Origin: Xanthocytophaga flava
Lineage (GTDB): Bacteria > Bacteroidota > Bacteroidia > Cytophagales > 172606-1
NCBI RefSeq assembly: GCF_030068545.1
Contig: NZ_JASJOR010000006.1
Coordinates: forward strand, 248,001 to 312,000
DNA: 64,000 nucleotides
Reading direction: 5' to 3'
Position numbers and translations under genes: made by a program. The notes below the pieces were generated by a model, which was given only the letters and a program-made list of their open reading frames with translations, was not told where the DNA came from and ran no database searches. Below, one piece after another: positions 54,088 through 62,664 of this stretch; the stretch's first letter is position 1; each line of letters starts with the position of its first letter.

Positions 54088-54714
54088 TTAATAAGGCCGT
54101 ACAGCCTTTACAAAAATCCCCTGATAGTACTCAGACAAAAGATTATCTTCTACAACACCTCTACTGGTAGAAGAATGGATAAATATAATGTTATCTGATC
54201 CTTTGACAACAGTTACTAATCCCGCATGAGTAACTTTCGAACCACCCTTACGTTCGGAGAAAAAGACCATATCTCCGGGTGCTATTTCTCTAATAGATAC
54301 TTTTTGTCCAAACTCAGCTTGTTCATTAGAAGATCGGGGTATTTTTACACCTATTGACTCAAAAGAATTACATAACAATCCAGAACAATCAATACCTGAC
54401 CGACTGGTACCTCCATAACGATAAGGTGTACCAATATAAGATTGAGCGGTCTGAATTAGTTTTAATGTACTGCCTGTTGCTTTTACGACTGTAGTTGTGG
54501 AAGTGTTGGCGCTTGACCGTGAAGAAGTTTTTTTCTCATCAAAATCAAAATACTCTTCCTTTTTTCGGGTATGGGTAGTATTGGATCGGCTTTTTCCACG
54601 CTTTTTTTCATAAGTCACCACCGTTAGTTTTTTGCCACAGGAAGTCAGAACGATGACAATCGAAAAGCACAGAATAATAGTAGCAGGCAAACTCTTAGGT
54701 AATAAATATATCAT
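54088..54714 (-). CDS. NlpC/P60 (C40) peptidoglycan peptidase, lipoprotein-like
   Basis: 208 residues. A hydrophobic N-terminus ends in IVLTSCGKK, a lipobox-like Cys, so it is probably a lipoprotein. After a Lys/Arg/Ser-rich linker (residues 40-85) the C40 domain begins: YIGTPYRYGGTSRSGIDCSGLLCNSF (catalytic Cys), with His in KVTHAGLVT and IFIHSSTSRGV as the third-residue segment. It cleaves gamma-D-Glu-mDAP-type bonds in peptidoglycan by family. One of four likely wall-acting enzymes in the window (15276, 31022, 34584). Confidence 0.92.
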   Translation of the reverse strand: MIYLLPKSLPATIILCFSIVIVLTSCGKKLTVVTYEKKRGKSRSNTTHTRKKEEYFDFDEKKTSSRSSANTSTTTVVKATGSTLKLIQTAQSYIGTPYRYGGTSRSGIDCSGLLCNSFESIGVKIPRSSNEQAEFGQKVSIREIAPGDMVFFSERKGGSKVTHAGLVTVVKGSDNIIFIHSSTSRGVVEDNLLSEYYQGIFVKAVRPY

Positions 54715-54827
54715 AGCGGATCAGAATGTATATATCTATAACCCAATTTTCGGAAAAAAAGTGTATTTAATCAAGAGGTTCCATGTAAAAAACCTAATCA
54801 TTACAAAATAAACAGTAAATCTCTCTG

Positions 54828-55400
54828 TCAGAGATAGAATTTCTTTCGGACAATGTACTCTTCAATCCGGTCAGGAACTAGGTATTTTATTGATTTATTG
54901 TCTCGGATGCATTCTCTGATGAATGTCGCAGAGATATCCATCAGAGGGGCATTTACCACTTGCACATTTGGATGTTGAACAAGTTCGTTCACTTCAGATC
55001 CCGGACGTGGATATACATACAAACCATAGTATTCCAGAATCTTATCATAGTTCTTCCAGTTTTTAAACTGCTCCAGATTGTCACCTCCTATTATCAGGCG
55101 AAAAGCATGTTGAGGATATTTCTCCTGTATATAGGTCAGTGTATCAATAGTATAACTTGGACGTGGTAGCTTAAATTCAATATCCGTTACCCGAAAACGG
55201 GGATTGTCGTCTATAGCCATCTGCACCATGTCATACCGATCAAATTCGTGCAGAAGGCTTTTACTTTTTTTGAAGGGATTTTGAGGGGATACAACAAACC
55301 ATACTTGCTCCAAATCAGCATGATAGGCCATTGCATTAGCAATGATTAGATGACCCACATGTATGGGATTAAATGACCCAAAGAACAAACCTACTTTCAT
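54828..55400 (-). CDS. nadD: Nicotinate-nucleotide adenylyltransferase
   Basis: 190 residues. It makes nicotinate adenine dinucleotide from NaMN and ATP in NAD synthesis. The nucleotidyl-transferase motif GSFNPIHVGHLIIAN at residues 8-22 and DISATFIRE near the C-terminus (ISSTxIR motif) are intact. It starts 36 bp after the gmk stop on the same strand, so gmk and nadD form an operon. Confidence 0.95.
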   Translation of the reverse strand: MKVGLFFGSFNPIHVGHLIIANAMAYHADLEQVWFVVSPQNPFKKSKSLLHEFDRYDMVQMAIDDNPRFRVTDIEFKLPRPSYTIDTLTYIQEKYPQHAFRLIIGGDNLEQFKNWKNYDKILEYYGLYVYPRPGSEVNELVQHPNVQVVNAPLMDISATFIRECIRDNKSIKYLVPDRIEEYIVRKKFYL

Positions 55401-55436
55401 TCTTACGTTTATCTAATACTGGTCACTCCTTTCAAT

Positions 55437-56051
55437 CTATTTGCTAAGAAAATCATCAATAAGTTTTTCAGCCTGAATTAACGTTTCACTCAAATCCGCA
55501 TTAAGCAATGTAACATCAAATGAATCTTCATACGAAAGTTCATAGGCGGCTTTGGCCACACGCTGCTGGATTTTTTCTTCTGTCTCTGTTCCTCTTTTAC
55601 GTAAACGATGTTCCAACAATTCAAGAGAAGGAACTTTTACAAAGATAGACAAAGCCTTATCACCAAAATAATTTTTCAGATTTACTCCTCCTTTTACATC
55701 TACATCAAATAAAACGTGTTTTCCATTAGTCCACAAACGTTCTACTTCTGACTTCAACGTTCCATAGTACATGCCCGCATACACCTGCTCCCATTCAACA
55801 AATTCCAGATTATCAATTTTGCTACGAAATTCTTCCGGAGTCAAAAAATAGTAATCTATTCCGTCTTGCTCATATGGCCTTTTAGCCCGTGTACAAGCGG
55901 ATATAGAGAATCCAAGATTTGAATATTTACTTAGTAAATGCTGAACAATGGTTGTCTTACCAGATCCTGATGGTGCTGAAAAGATGATAGTCCGGCCTTG
56001 AAAATGAATATGGGTACTAATAGCGGTAATAATTTGATTAAGATGCCGCAA
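55437..56051 (-). CDS. gmk: Guanylate kinase (TTG start)
   Basis: 204 residues; phosphorylates GMP to GDP. P-loop SAPSGSGKTT, GMP-binding ACTRAKRPYEQDGIDYYF and VFVEWEQVYAGMYYGT are intact. No ATG or GTG exists between an in-frame stop at 56064 and the P-loop, so TTG at 56049-56051 is the only standard start. It follows immediately after a T-rich stretch that ends a large inverted-repeat structure (56058-56154). Extra N-terminal residues MRHLNQIITAISTHIHF are unusual; the true start might be non-standard. Operon with nadD. Confidence 0.93.
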   Translation of the reverse strand: MRHLNQIITAISTHIHFQGRTIIFSAPSGSGKTTIVQHLLSKYSNLGFSISACTRAKRPYEQDGIDYYFLTPEEFRSKIDNLEFVEWEQVYAGMYYGTLKSEVERLWTNGKHVLFDVDVKGGVNLKNYFGDKALSIFVKVPSLELLEHRLRKRGTETEEKIQQRVAKAAYELSYEDSFDVTLLNADLSETLIQAEKLIDDFLSK

Positions 56052-56057
56052 AAATAA

Positions 56058-56154
56058 AACAGTTTACCATTCTTTGTATATAGATGTATATATTTATTGG
56101 CCTTACTAAATGAAAATGCCAATAAATAGTCTCTTACAAAAACAGTAAACTGTT
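56058..56154 (-). promoter_or_regulatory. Nested inverted repeats in the gmk leader (attenuator-like)
   Basis: The outer arms AACAGTTTAC (56058-56067) and their exact reverse complement (56145-56154) enclose an inner perfect 11-bp stem (56091-56101 with 56118-56128). On the minus strand the outer stem is followed by TTTTATTTTT and then the gmk TTG start. It therefore looks like a terminator placed right at the start of gmk, either closing the anti-sigma gene or attenuating gmk. Confidence 0.7.
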
Positions 56155-56159
56155 CAGTA

Positions 56160-56468
56160 CTATTTCACTTCGCTTGTTTTATTCAGAATTTGTGTGCGGA
56201 TGCTTTGGATGAGGTCTTCAGGAACCGGTTTTTGCTGGATTTTATCGCAGAGGATCTGACGAATGGTCACTTCCAGATTGTGGTTTTCAATGCAAGGAAG
56301 GCAATGATTGATGTTAGCTTTGAAGTGTGCTATTTGTTCTGTGGTTGCTTCTCCGTCCAGAATGAGCCGTATGGCTTGCATACACTCATGGTGATGTTCA
56401 CACTGTTTTCGATACTCGACACCCTCTTCTTTCTGAATGAGTAACGGCAACTTCTTAGGCGTAGACAT
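56160..56468 (-). CDS. Small zinc-finger anti-sigma-like protein
   Basis: 102 residues, cytosolic, no membrane helix. It has Cys/His pairs: CEHHHECMQ near residue 23 and HFKANINHCLPCIE (HX6-7CX2C-like) near 47, the pattern of ZAS zinc anti-sigma domains. It follows the ECF sigma gene on the same strand after a 368-bp gap, an unusually large space for such a pair. It could hold the sigma factor inactive in the cytosol. Evidence is motif plus position. Confidence 0.75.
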   Translation of the reverse strand: MSTPKKLPLLIQKEEGVEYRKQCEHHHECMQAIRLILDGEATTEQIAHFKANINHCLPCIENHNLEVTIRQILCDKIQQKPVPEDLIQSIRTQILNKTSEVK

Positions 56469-56836
56469 AATAATTAATTTTAATAGCTTTTAATTTGATT
56501 CTGAAATAACGTTTAAATAGATAAGTCTGATCTCACAGACCTCACCTGAAACAATATGATTATCTTTTAAAATCCACAAAATTTACGCAAAATATCGCGT
56601 TTGTAAAGAATAACAAAATTTATTTTCGCCCTGGTAAAACATTTTTCAAACAAAGGCTAATTAAAAAAGTATACTTTTTGTTCATTTTTTGCACAAAGAA
56701 TCCCTCTATCCCCCTAAGCGATAAGTTACTTGTTTTAAGAAATGCTGTAGTATTTTTTCTGCTTACACTAAGACATAATCGGATGATAAACTTCCGTGCC
56801 CCGTTCTTATTTATTGTTGGATAAAATTACAGAGCA
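56469..56836. other. Long gap between sigma and anti-sigma genes
   Basis: 368 bp, AT-rich, same-strand neighbours. No ORF or hairpin with a T-run on the minus strand was recognised. A minus-strand TAAATTTTG near 56580 resembles a -7 box and could serve the anti-sigma gene. The interval may hold a separate promoter or a small RNA. Confidence 0.4.
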
Positions 56837-57487
56837 TTAATCTCCATATCCCATACTTTTAGCGTATTCTTTCAATTTATCTTTCAACAAATTTCTGGCA
56901 CGATGTAAGCGAGACCGAACAGTTCCGATAGGGATGTTCAGGATTTTTGCCATCTCTTCATACGTAAAACCCTCGATATCAGCCAAGATAATAACCGTTC
57001 TGAAATCTACTGCCAATGTATTTAATGCATTAGCAACTTCATCCCCGATCATCTCCTGAAGGGTTTCTACCCGGAGGTCTGTTGTAATATTATCTGCCTC
57101 CGCATCCTCAGAATTATAGAACGTTTCTATTTCCTGATAATCAACTTTTGCCGGCTCTTTACTTTTTTTCCGGTAATCGTTGATGAAACTGTTCTTCAAA
57201 ATTCTGAACAACCATGCTTTGGCGTTAGTTCCCTTCTGAAAAGAATTAATAAAACGAAACGCTTTCAGATAAGTATCTTGTACTAAATCATTTGCATCGT
57301 CTTCGTCCATAGCAAGACGAAATGCAAAATTATACATCGAGTGGATGTGTGGCATAAACTCCTGCTCGAAGATATTATATTTTTCTGCTTCTGTGTAGTT
57401 TTGTATGGGATGTTCAGAACCTGGAACGAGCGCAGATAGGCTTTCGTCATCAGATTCGGTATGGTTATGCACTACGTCGTCAATCAT
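56837..57487 (-). CDS. ECF RNA polymerase sigma factor
   Basis: 216 residues. Region 2 includes NFAFRLAMDEDDANDLVQDTYLKAFRFINSF (about residues 53-83) and region 4 ends VIILADIEGFTYEEMAKILNIPIGTVRSRLHRARNLLKDKL (about 165-205). The first 40 residues are acidic and unrelated to the sigma fold (HNHTESDDESLSALVPG); the start might be later. This type is widespread in Bacteroidota, commonly paired with a small zinc anti-sigma, as here. Confidence 0.93.
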   Translation of the reverse strand: MIDDVVHNHTESDDESLSALVPGSEHPIQNYTEAEKYNIFEQEFMPHIHSMYNFAFRLAMDEDDANDLVQDTYLKAFRFINSFQKGTNAKAWLFRILKNSFINDYRKKSKEPAKVDYQEIETFYNSEDAEADNITTDLRVETLQEMIGDEVANALNTLAVDFRTVIILADIEGFTYEEMAKILNIPIGTVRSRLHRARNLLKDKLKEYAKSMGYGD

Positions 57488-57953
57488 ATCAGGATAAGGA
57501 TAAATGGCAAAATTACGAGAATATTCCTATAAACGTTTTGCCGGTTTAAAATCGTAAAACAGATTAAAACTAATCCAGAGGGGAAAAGACAAATCAAAGA
57601 AAAACATTATTTCCTATTCTGAAAATAGTTTTTGATAAATGGTACGCTGAACCTTAGCAGTAGTAAACTGCCTCTTACTTTAATAGGAATAGCATTAGAT
57701 AAGTAAGCATTTTAAAGTAACTATTCTATCAGGCTAAATATAATCTACTTTACACTATAAATACAGATTTTTCAGGAGGCTATATTTCGTTCTTGTTCAC
57801 TACTTATAGCCTTGTTAAAATTATCTGTGAATACATTCTATCCCAAGATAATTTTTATTATTACAATACCTGCCTCTACTGGCAGAAACCTCAAAAATCA
57901 GCACACAAAAAAGTGGCACAAAAATAATACCTTACAAGCTAAAACTGACACAG
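57488..57953. other. Divergent intergenic region
   Basis: 466 bp between the sigma factor and S9 peptidase genes. It contains a minus-strand TAATTTTG (57508-57515, exact -7 consensus) 20 bp before the sigma start. No repeat, RNA gene or coding region was recognised in the rest. Confidence 0.5.
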
Positions 57954-59903
57954 ATGAAACACCTAAAACTATTATTTATTTTCTTTCTATTTAGTTTTGG
58001 AATTACCTATGCTCAAAAACGGGAATCTGGCAACTTAGTACTGGAAAATATTCCTATGCCTGTACAGGCAATTCAGGCAAGGATGGCTCAATATCATAAT
58101 GTACGTGCTGCCAGTTTGGCAGATTGGGATGTTACAGGAAAGAGCATCCTGATTTCCACTCGCTTTGGCGATGCCAATCAAATACATAAAGTATCCTTTC
58201 CAGGTGGAGACAGGCAACAAATCACATTTGAGAAAGAGCCTGTATCTAATGCATTTGTTTGTCCTAATCCATCTAATCAAGGTTTCATTTTTTTACGGGA
58301 TGTTGGTGGAAATGAGAATTATCAGCTTTACTATTTTGATCTTGCCTCAAGCCAAAAACACCTTCTCACTGATGGTAAATCACGACATGGCAGCCTAACA
58401 TGGAATCATAAAGGAGACAAGTATCTGTATACAAACAACCAACGCAGTACAGGGGATCTGGATATTTATGAAGCACAACTCAATGATCCTTCCAAAACCC
58501 GGATGATTTTTCAAGGCAAAGGAGGTGGATGGCAAATCGGTGACTGGTCTGCTGATGAACAACAAATATTGGTACAGGAATACATCTCTATCAACGAATC
58601 CAGGTTGTACCTGTTAAACACTAAAGGTACAATGGAAGCATTTAATCCTTCAAAAAAGCAGATTGCTTATAGCCATGCACAATTTTCGAAAGATGGAAAA
58701 GGATTCTTCTTTTTATCTGACGAAGATAGTGAATTTATGCAGTTGCGCTTTTACGAGTTTTCTACAAAGAAAATTACCAACCTTACTCAAAAGATAAACT
58801 GGGATGTAGATAATTTTGAATTGAGTCAAAGTGGTAAATGGATTGCATTCACGACAAATGAAGGAGGATATTCAAAACTATACATTCTTGATACGCAAAA
58901 CAACTATTATCAATCGATAGGTAATATTCCCAACGGAGTTATTGGCAGTATGCGTTTTAACCCTGACAATGAACGACTTGCATTAACTATCAATTCTGCA
59001 ACTATTCCAAGTGATGTATTTGTAGTAAACATACAATCTGGTAAACTAGATCGCTGGACTTTCAGTGAAACAGGTGGATTGAATGTATCCGGTTTTACTG
59101 AACCTACACTAATCGAATATCCTACCTTTGACAAAGTAAATGGGAAATCACGTATGATTCCTGCTTTTTTATTCACTCCCAAAAATGTCTCAGGAAAAGT
59201 TCCGGTTATACTATCTATACATGGTGGCCCGGAAGGGCAGTCATTACCAACATTTAATTCTCTCATTCAATTTTGGGCCAATGAAATGAAGATTGCTGTA
59301 TTGGTCCCTAATGTGCGGGGTTCTTCAGGGTATGGAAAAACGTATCTCAAGTTGGACAATGGAGTTCTACGTGAAAACTCTGTAAAGGATATTGGGGCAC
59401 TTTTAGATTGGATTGAAAAACAACCTAATCTGGATGCTCAACGGGTTTCTGTGTATGGAGGCTCTTATGGTGGTTATATGTCTCTGGCCTGTATGACTCA
59501 CTTTAATGCACGCTTACGATGTGGCATAGACCTCTTTGGAATCAGTAACTTTGTCACCTTTTTGAAAAATACAAGTCCCTATCGTCAAGACTTGCGACGT
59601 GCAGAGTATGGAGACGAGAGAGATCCCAAAATGAATCTTCATCTTGAACAAATATCCCCCTTAACAAATATCAAGAATATAACGAAACCCATGTTGGTAT
59701 TCCAGGGAAAAAATGATCCAAGAGTCCCTATTTCCGAGTCGGAGCAGATGGTAAATGCACTCAAAAATAACAGTAATTCAGTCTGGTATATAATGGCCAA
59801 AGATGAGGGCCATGGTATTACCAAGAAAGCAAATCGCGATCAGGTAAATGTAGCAATTGCTCAGTTTTTGGAAAAATTCCTGATAGGAGAGTTACCCAAG
59901 TAA
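57954..59903 (+). CDS. S9 family prolyl oligopeptidase-type serine peptidase
   Basis: 649 residues with signal peptide MKHLKLLFIFFLFSFGITYAQ. The N-terminal two-thirds is a TolB/PD40-like propeller (DVTGKSILISTRFGD; HGSLTWNHKGDKYLYTNNQ; AQFSKDGKGFFFLSDED). The C-terminal alpha/beta hydrolase has Ser504 in GGSYGGY, Asp588 in GKNDPRVP and His620 in DEGHGI, a complete S9 triad. It resembles dipeptidyl/acylaminoacyl peptidases and probably acts in the periplasm. No T9SS sorting domain is visible. A long hairpin follows. Confidence 0.95.
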   Translation: MKHLKLLFIFFLFSFGITYAQKRESGNLVLENIPMPVQAIQARMAQYHNVRAASLADWDVTGKSILISTRFGDANQIHKVSFPGGDRQQITFEKEPVSNAFVCPNPSNQGFIFLRDVGGNENYQLYYFDLASSQKHLLTDGKSRHGSLTWNHKGDKYLYTNNQRSTGDLDIYEAQLNDPSKTRMIFQGKGGGWQIGDWSADEQQILVQEYISINESRLYLLNTKGTMEAFNPSKKQIAYSHAQFSKDGKGFFFLSDEDSEFMQLRFYEFSTKKITNLTQKINWDVDNFELSQSGKWIAFTTNEGGYSKLYILDTQNNYYQSIGNIPNGVIGSMRFNPDNERLALTINSATIPSDVFVVNIQSGKLDRWTFSETGGLNVSGFTEPTLIEYPTFDKVNGKSRMIPAFLFTPKNVSGKVPVILSIHGGPEGQSLPTFNSLIQFWANEMKIAVLVPNVRGSSGYGKTYLKLDNGVLRENSVKDIGALLDWIEKQPNLDAQRVSVYGGSYGGYMSLACMTHFNARLRCGIDLFGISNFVTFLKNTSPYRQDLRRAEYGDERDPKMNLHLEQISPLTNIKNITKPMLVFQGKNDPRVPISESEQMVNALKNNSNSVWYIMAKDEGHGITKKANRDQVNVAIAQFLEKFLIGELPK

Positions 59904-59925
59904 GATCATAACAGCTATTTCAGAA

Positions 59926-59988
59926 CCCTGAAGTAAATATATTTGCCTAAAAAATGGATTTTTGGGCATAAGATATTGTACTTCAGGG
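59926..59988 (+). terminator. Long branched hairpin after the S9 peptidase gene
   Basis: The base is a perfect 10-bp stem (CCCTGAAGTA at 59926-59935 with 59979-59988). Inside are an AATAT/ATATT pair, TGCC/GGCA and an A-T stem around TGGA. It is followed only by ATTTATTTG, so termination is plausible but weak. Confidence 0.6.
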
Positions 59989-60117
59989 CTATTTATTTGG
60001 CAATAAGACAAAACACTCCCTTTTAATTCATTTGTAAGAATTCCTACAGTTCTGACAATGAATATCCAACAGGTTTTTGTGTGTTTTGCTGGATTAAATA
60101 CGAATCCAGCTTACCAT

Positions 60118-62319
60118 ATGAAACACTGTATACTTTTTATACTTCTTTTCGTAGCCTATTGCGCTGATGCTCAGAGTACTCTGTGGTTTTATGACGATTT
60201 TGATGACAATCACTCCAACTGGCCTGTCAGTGAATCAGCAGAGAACAGATATGCACTAAGTAACGGGGCTTATACCATAGAGGTTAAGAATAGTAATCCT
60301 TATTGGACCTGCAAACAAATCTCTATGAATCCCGACAAAGATTTCGCCTACGAAGTATTAGCCCGTAAGGCAGAAGGAGATGAAATAGCCGATTTTGGGA
60401 TAGCCGTATTGGGAAAGAACGGAACTGTTTATCAGTTTCGTATTAACTCCGAAAAACAGCAAAGTTGGGTAGGTTCCTTCAAAAAAACATGGAAATCCAT
60501 TGTTAACAACACCACCAAGGAGTTCTCTTCAACTGATTACAGAGCTAGTGCTTCTATCAAAAAGGATACAGCATTAAATAAACTCACCCTTCGTAGACAA
60601 GGAGATGAAATCATTTTCCTGGTCAATGATACAGAAGTTTTTCGGGGAGGATATTCTAAAAATTTTGAACGGTTCAACGGCAATTTTGGATTTGTCGTAG
60701 CTAACAAAATGAAGATGGAAGTAGAGCAAGTGGCGTTTAAACAAGATAATGCGACCAATATACTTCCAGATATGCCCCCTTATCTGAAAAAAGAAAGTAT
60801 GGGAGCTGGTATTAATACAATATATGATGAAGTTATCCCACGAATAGCACCTGATGGCAAAACAATTTATTATAGTATAAAAAACCATCCGGAAAACACA
60901 GGTGGAACCTCAGATTCGGACGACGCCTGGTATTCGCAAATGGATGAAAATGGAAACTGGGGGACTCGCAAAAAATTGCCTGCGCCACCCAATGACATTG
61001 GATCAACCTATGTAGTTAGTGCACTTCCAGATAACAACACATTGGTTATGAACTGTAAGTACTATGATGATATGACGGTTATTCCAGAATGGGGACTATC
61101 GATTATTCAAAAAACAGATACAGGCTGGATGTTACGCGAAAACATTGATATCCCTGATTTAAGTAGTAAGTCAAAAATTCTTGAAATGGCCATGTCAGCA
61201 GATCAAAAAGTGATTATGATTACATTAAAGAAGAAGGATAGTTATGGTGAACGGGACATTTATGTGAGTTTAAAAGGTGCAAATGGAAAATGGGGCAGTC
61301 CTTTTAATATTGGTAATGTCGTCAATACAAAAAAAGATGAATCATCCCCTTTTCTGGCAGCAGATGGTGTTAGCTTGTACTTTGCCTCTGAAGGTCATCC
61401 GGGATTTGGTTCAGCAGATATATTTGTTTCCCGACGACTGGATGATACATGGAAAAACTGGTCTACTCCTCAAAACCTTGGTCTGGGAGTAAATACACCT
61501 GGCTGGGACGGTTATTACAATATCCCAGCATCTGGAGCATATGCCTATCTAACCAGCGACCAGAACAGCCTTGGTTTATTAGACATAATCAAATTGAACT
61601 TGCCAGAAGTAGCTAAACCGAAACCCGTTGTTATTGTATATGGTTATGTTCTCGATAGCCAAACACATAAACCTATACAGGCAGACATTGTTTATCGTAA
61701 TCAGAAAACAAACAAAGAACTAGGTATAGCCACTTCTAACCCTGTAGATGGATCATACAAAATTGCTCTTCCTGCAGGTATAGCCTATACTTTTATGGCA
61801 AAGAAAAGAGATTTTAATGCTGTAACAGAGACTATAGATCTAAAAGAAGTAGACAAATACGAGGAAATAAAACGAGATTTATACCTGACATCTACGAAAA
61901 AGACAGAAACTAAAGAACAACCGGTTAGCCAATCAAATACAAAACAAACTAATCCTTCTCAACCAACTGAAGCCGAAGAAACTGTTAGTCTGAATGATCT
62001 TTTCTTTGACACAAATAAATTTGCATTGAGAAAGGAATCAATTAGCGAGCTGGATCAATTAGTGAAAATGCTGAAAGAAAATCCTACAATGGCGATTAAG
62101 ATTCAGGGACATACAGACAATGTTGGTAATGATACGTATAACATGGCTCTTTCCCAAAACCGGGCAAAATCAGTTGTTAAGTACCTAACCAGCAAAGGAA
62201 TAAGTACTAACAGACTTAGTTCGCAAGGATACGGTGAAAGCAAACCTGTAGCAGATAATACAACAAAAGACGGCCGTCAGCAAAACCGTCGCGTAGAATT
62301 TGTAATTATCAAAAAATAA
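60118..62319 (+). CDS. OmpA family protein with PD40 propeller, secreted
   Basis: 733 residues from ATG 60118, the signal peptide start (MKHCILFILLFVAYCADAQ); the frame start at 60058 is less likely. Residues about 20-215 read as a LamG-like beta sandwich (LWFYDDFDDNHSNWPVSESAENRY). The middle is a PD40 propeller (RIAPDGKTIYYS; PFLAADGVSLYFASEG; GYYNIPASGAYAYLTSD). A carboxypeptidase-regulatory-like domain (VIVYGYVLDSQTHKPIQADIVY) precedes the C-terminal OmpA domain, which has GHTDNVGND, NRAKSV and ESKPVADNTTKDGRQQNRRVE. It probably links the outer membrane to peptidoglycan. Confidence 0.92.
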   Translation: MKHCILFILLFVAYCADAQSTLWFYDDFDDNHSNWPVSESAENRYALSNGAYTIEVKNSNPYWTCKQISMNPDKDFAYEVLARKAEGDEIADFGIAVLGKNGTVYQFRINSEKQQSWVGSFKKTWKSIVNNTTKEFSSTDYRASASIKKDTALNKLTLRRQGDEIIFLVNDTEVFRGGYSKNFERFNGNFGFVVANKMKMEVEQVAFKQDNATNILPDMPPYLKKESMGAGINTIYDEVIPRIAPDGKTIYYSIKNHPENTGGTSDSDDAWYSQMDENGNWGTRKKLPAPPNDIGSTYVVSALPDNNTLVMNCKYYDDMTVIPEWGLSIIQKTDTGWMLRENIDIPDLSSKSKILEMAMSADQKVIMITLKKKDSYGERDIYVSLKGANGKWGSPFNIGNVVNTKKDESSPFLAADGVSLYFASEGHPGFGSADIFVSRRLDDTWKNWSTPQNLGLGVNTPGWDGYYNIPASGAYAYLTSDQNSLGLLDIIKLNLPEVAKPKPVVIVYGYVLDSQTHKPIQADIVYRNQKTNKELGIATSNPVDGSYKIALPAGIAYTFMAKKRDFNAVTETIDLKEVDKYEEIKRDLYLTSTKKTETKEQPVSQSNTKQTNPSQPTEAEETVSLNDLFFDTNKFALRKESISELDQLVKMLKENPTMAIKIQGHTDNVGNDTYNMALSQNRAKSVVKYLTSKGISTNRLSSQGYGESKPVADNTTKDGRQQNRRVEFVIIKK

Positions 62320-62330
62320 AAATAACTGTA

Positions 62331-62382
62331 AAACTACAAACGCCTGTGATCAAATGAGATCACAGGCGTTTGTAGTTTCTTT
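62331..62382 (+). terminator. Terminator of the OmpA-family gene
   Basis: A perfect 21-bp stem (62331-62351 with 62358-62378), 6-nt loop, followed by CTTTC. Exceptionally long and perfect. Confidence 0.9.
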
Positions 62383-62426
62383 CCCTATACATTTTGATAT
62401 GTCTTGTATATATGTATTAATTAATC

Positions 62427-62612
62427 TGCGGTGAACTCACGGCAGTTAGTTGATTGCGGTAAATTCCGATCAAAAAAAGTTTTGCCGTGAGTTAGGCGCA
62501 AACAAAAAAATGAACAGAGTTCTGGTCAAAATAAAGTTTGCGGTGAATTATTCATAAAAATAAAAGTGATCAGAATTCCGGTCAGCAAGCATTTTGATCA
62601 GCATAGTAAATA
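62427..62612. repeat. Degenerate tandem repeat array, seven units, exact 28 bp period (array 3)
   Basis: 18-mers begin at 62427, 62455, 62483, 62511, 62539, 62567 and 62595, exactly 28 bp apart. Examples: TGCGGTGAACTCACGGCA, TGCCGTGAGTTAGGCGCA, TGAACAGAGTTCTGGTCA and TGATCAGAATTCCGGTCA. Most are dyad-symmetric and start TG and end CA; the last two decayed ones end TA. Spacers are about 10 bp, often A-rich (AAATAAAGTT, AACAAAAAAA). The array lies between the OmpA terminator and the 3' end of the cyclase gene, again a convergent gap. Confidence 0.85.
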
Positions 62613-62664
62613 ATTTCTCAGAAAACTGTCACTGCTGTGAAAAAAGCGCAAAGCAAAAATCACT

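Noticed and set aside
11564..62612. Arrays considered as CRISPR loci
   Set aside because: Spacers would be only about 10 bp, repeats are degenerate rather than identical, and no cas gene is present.
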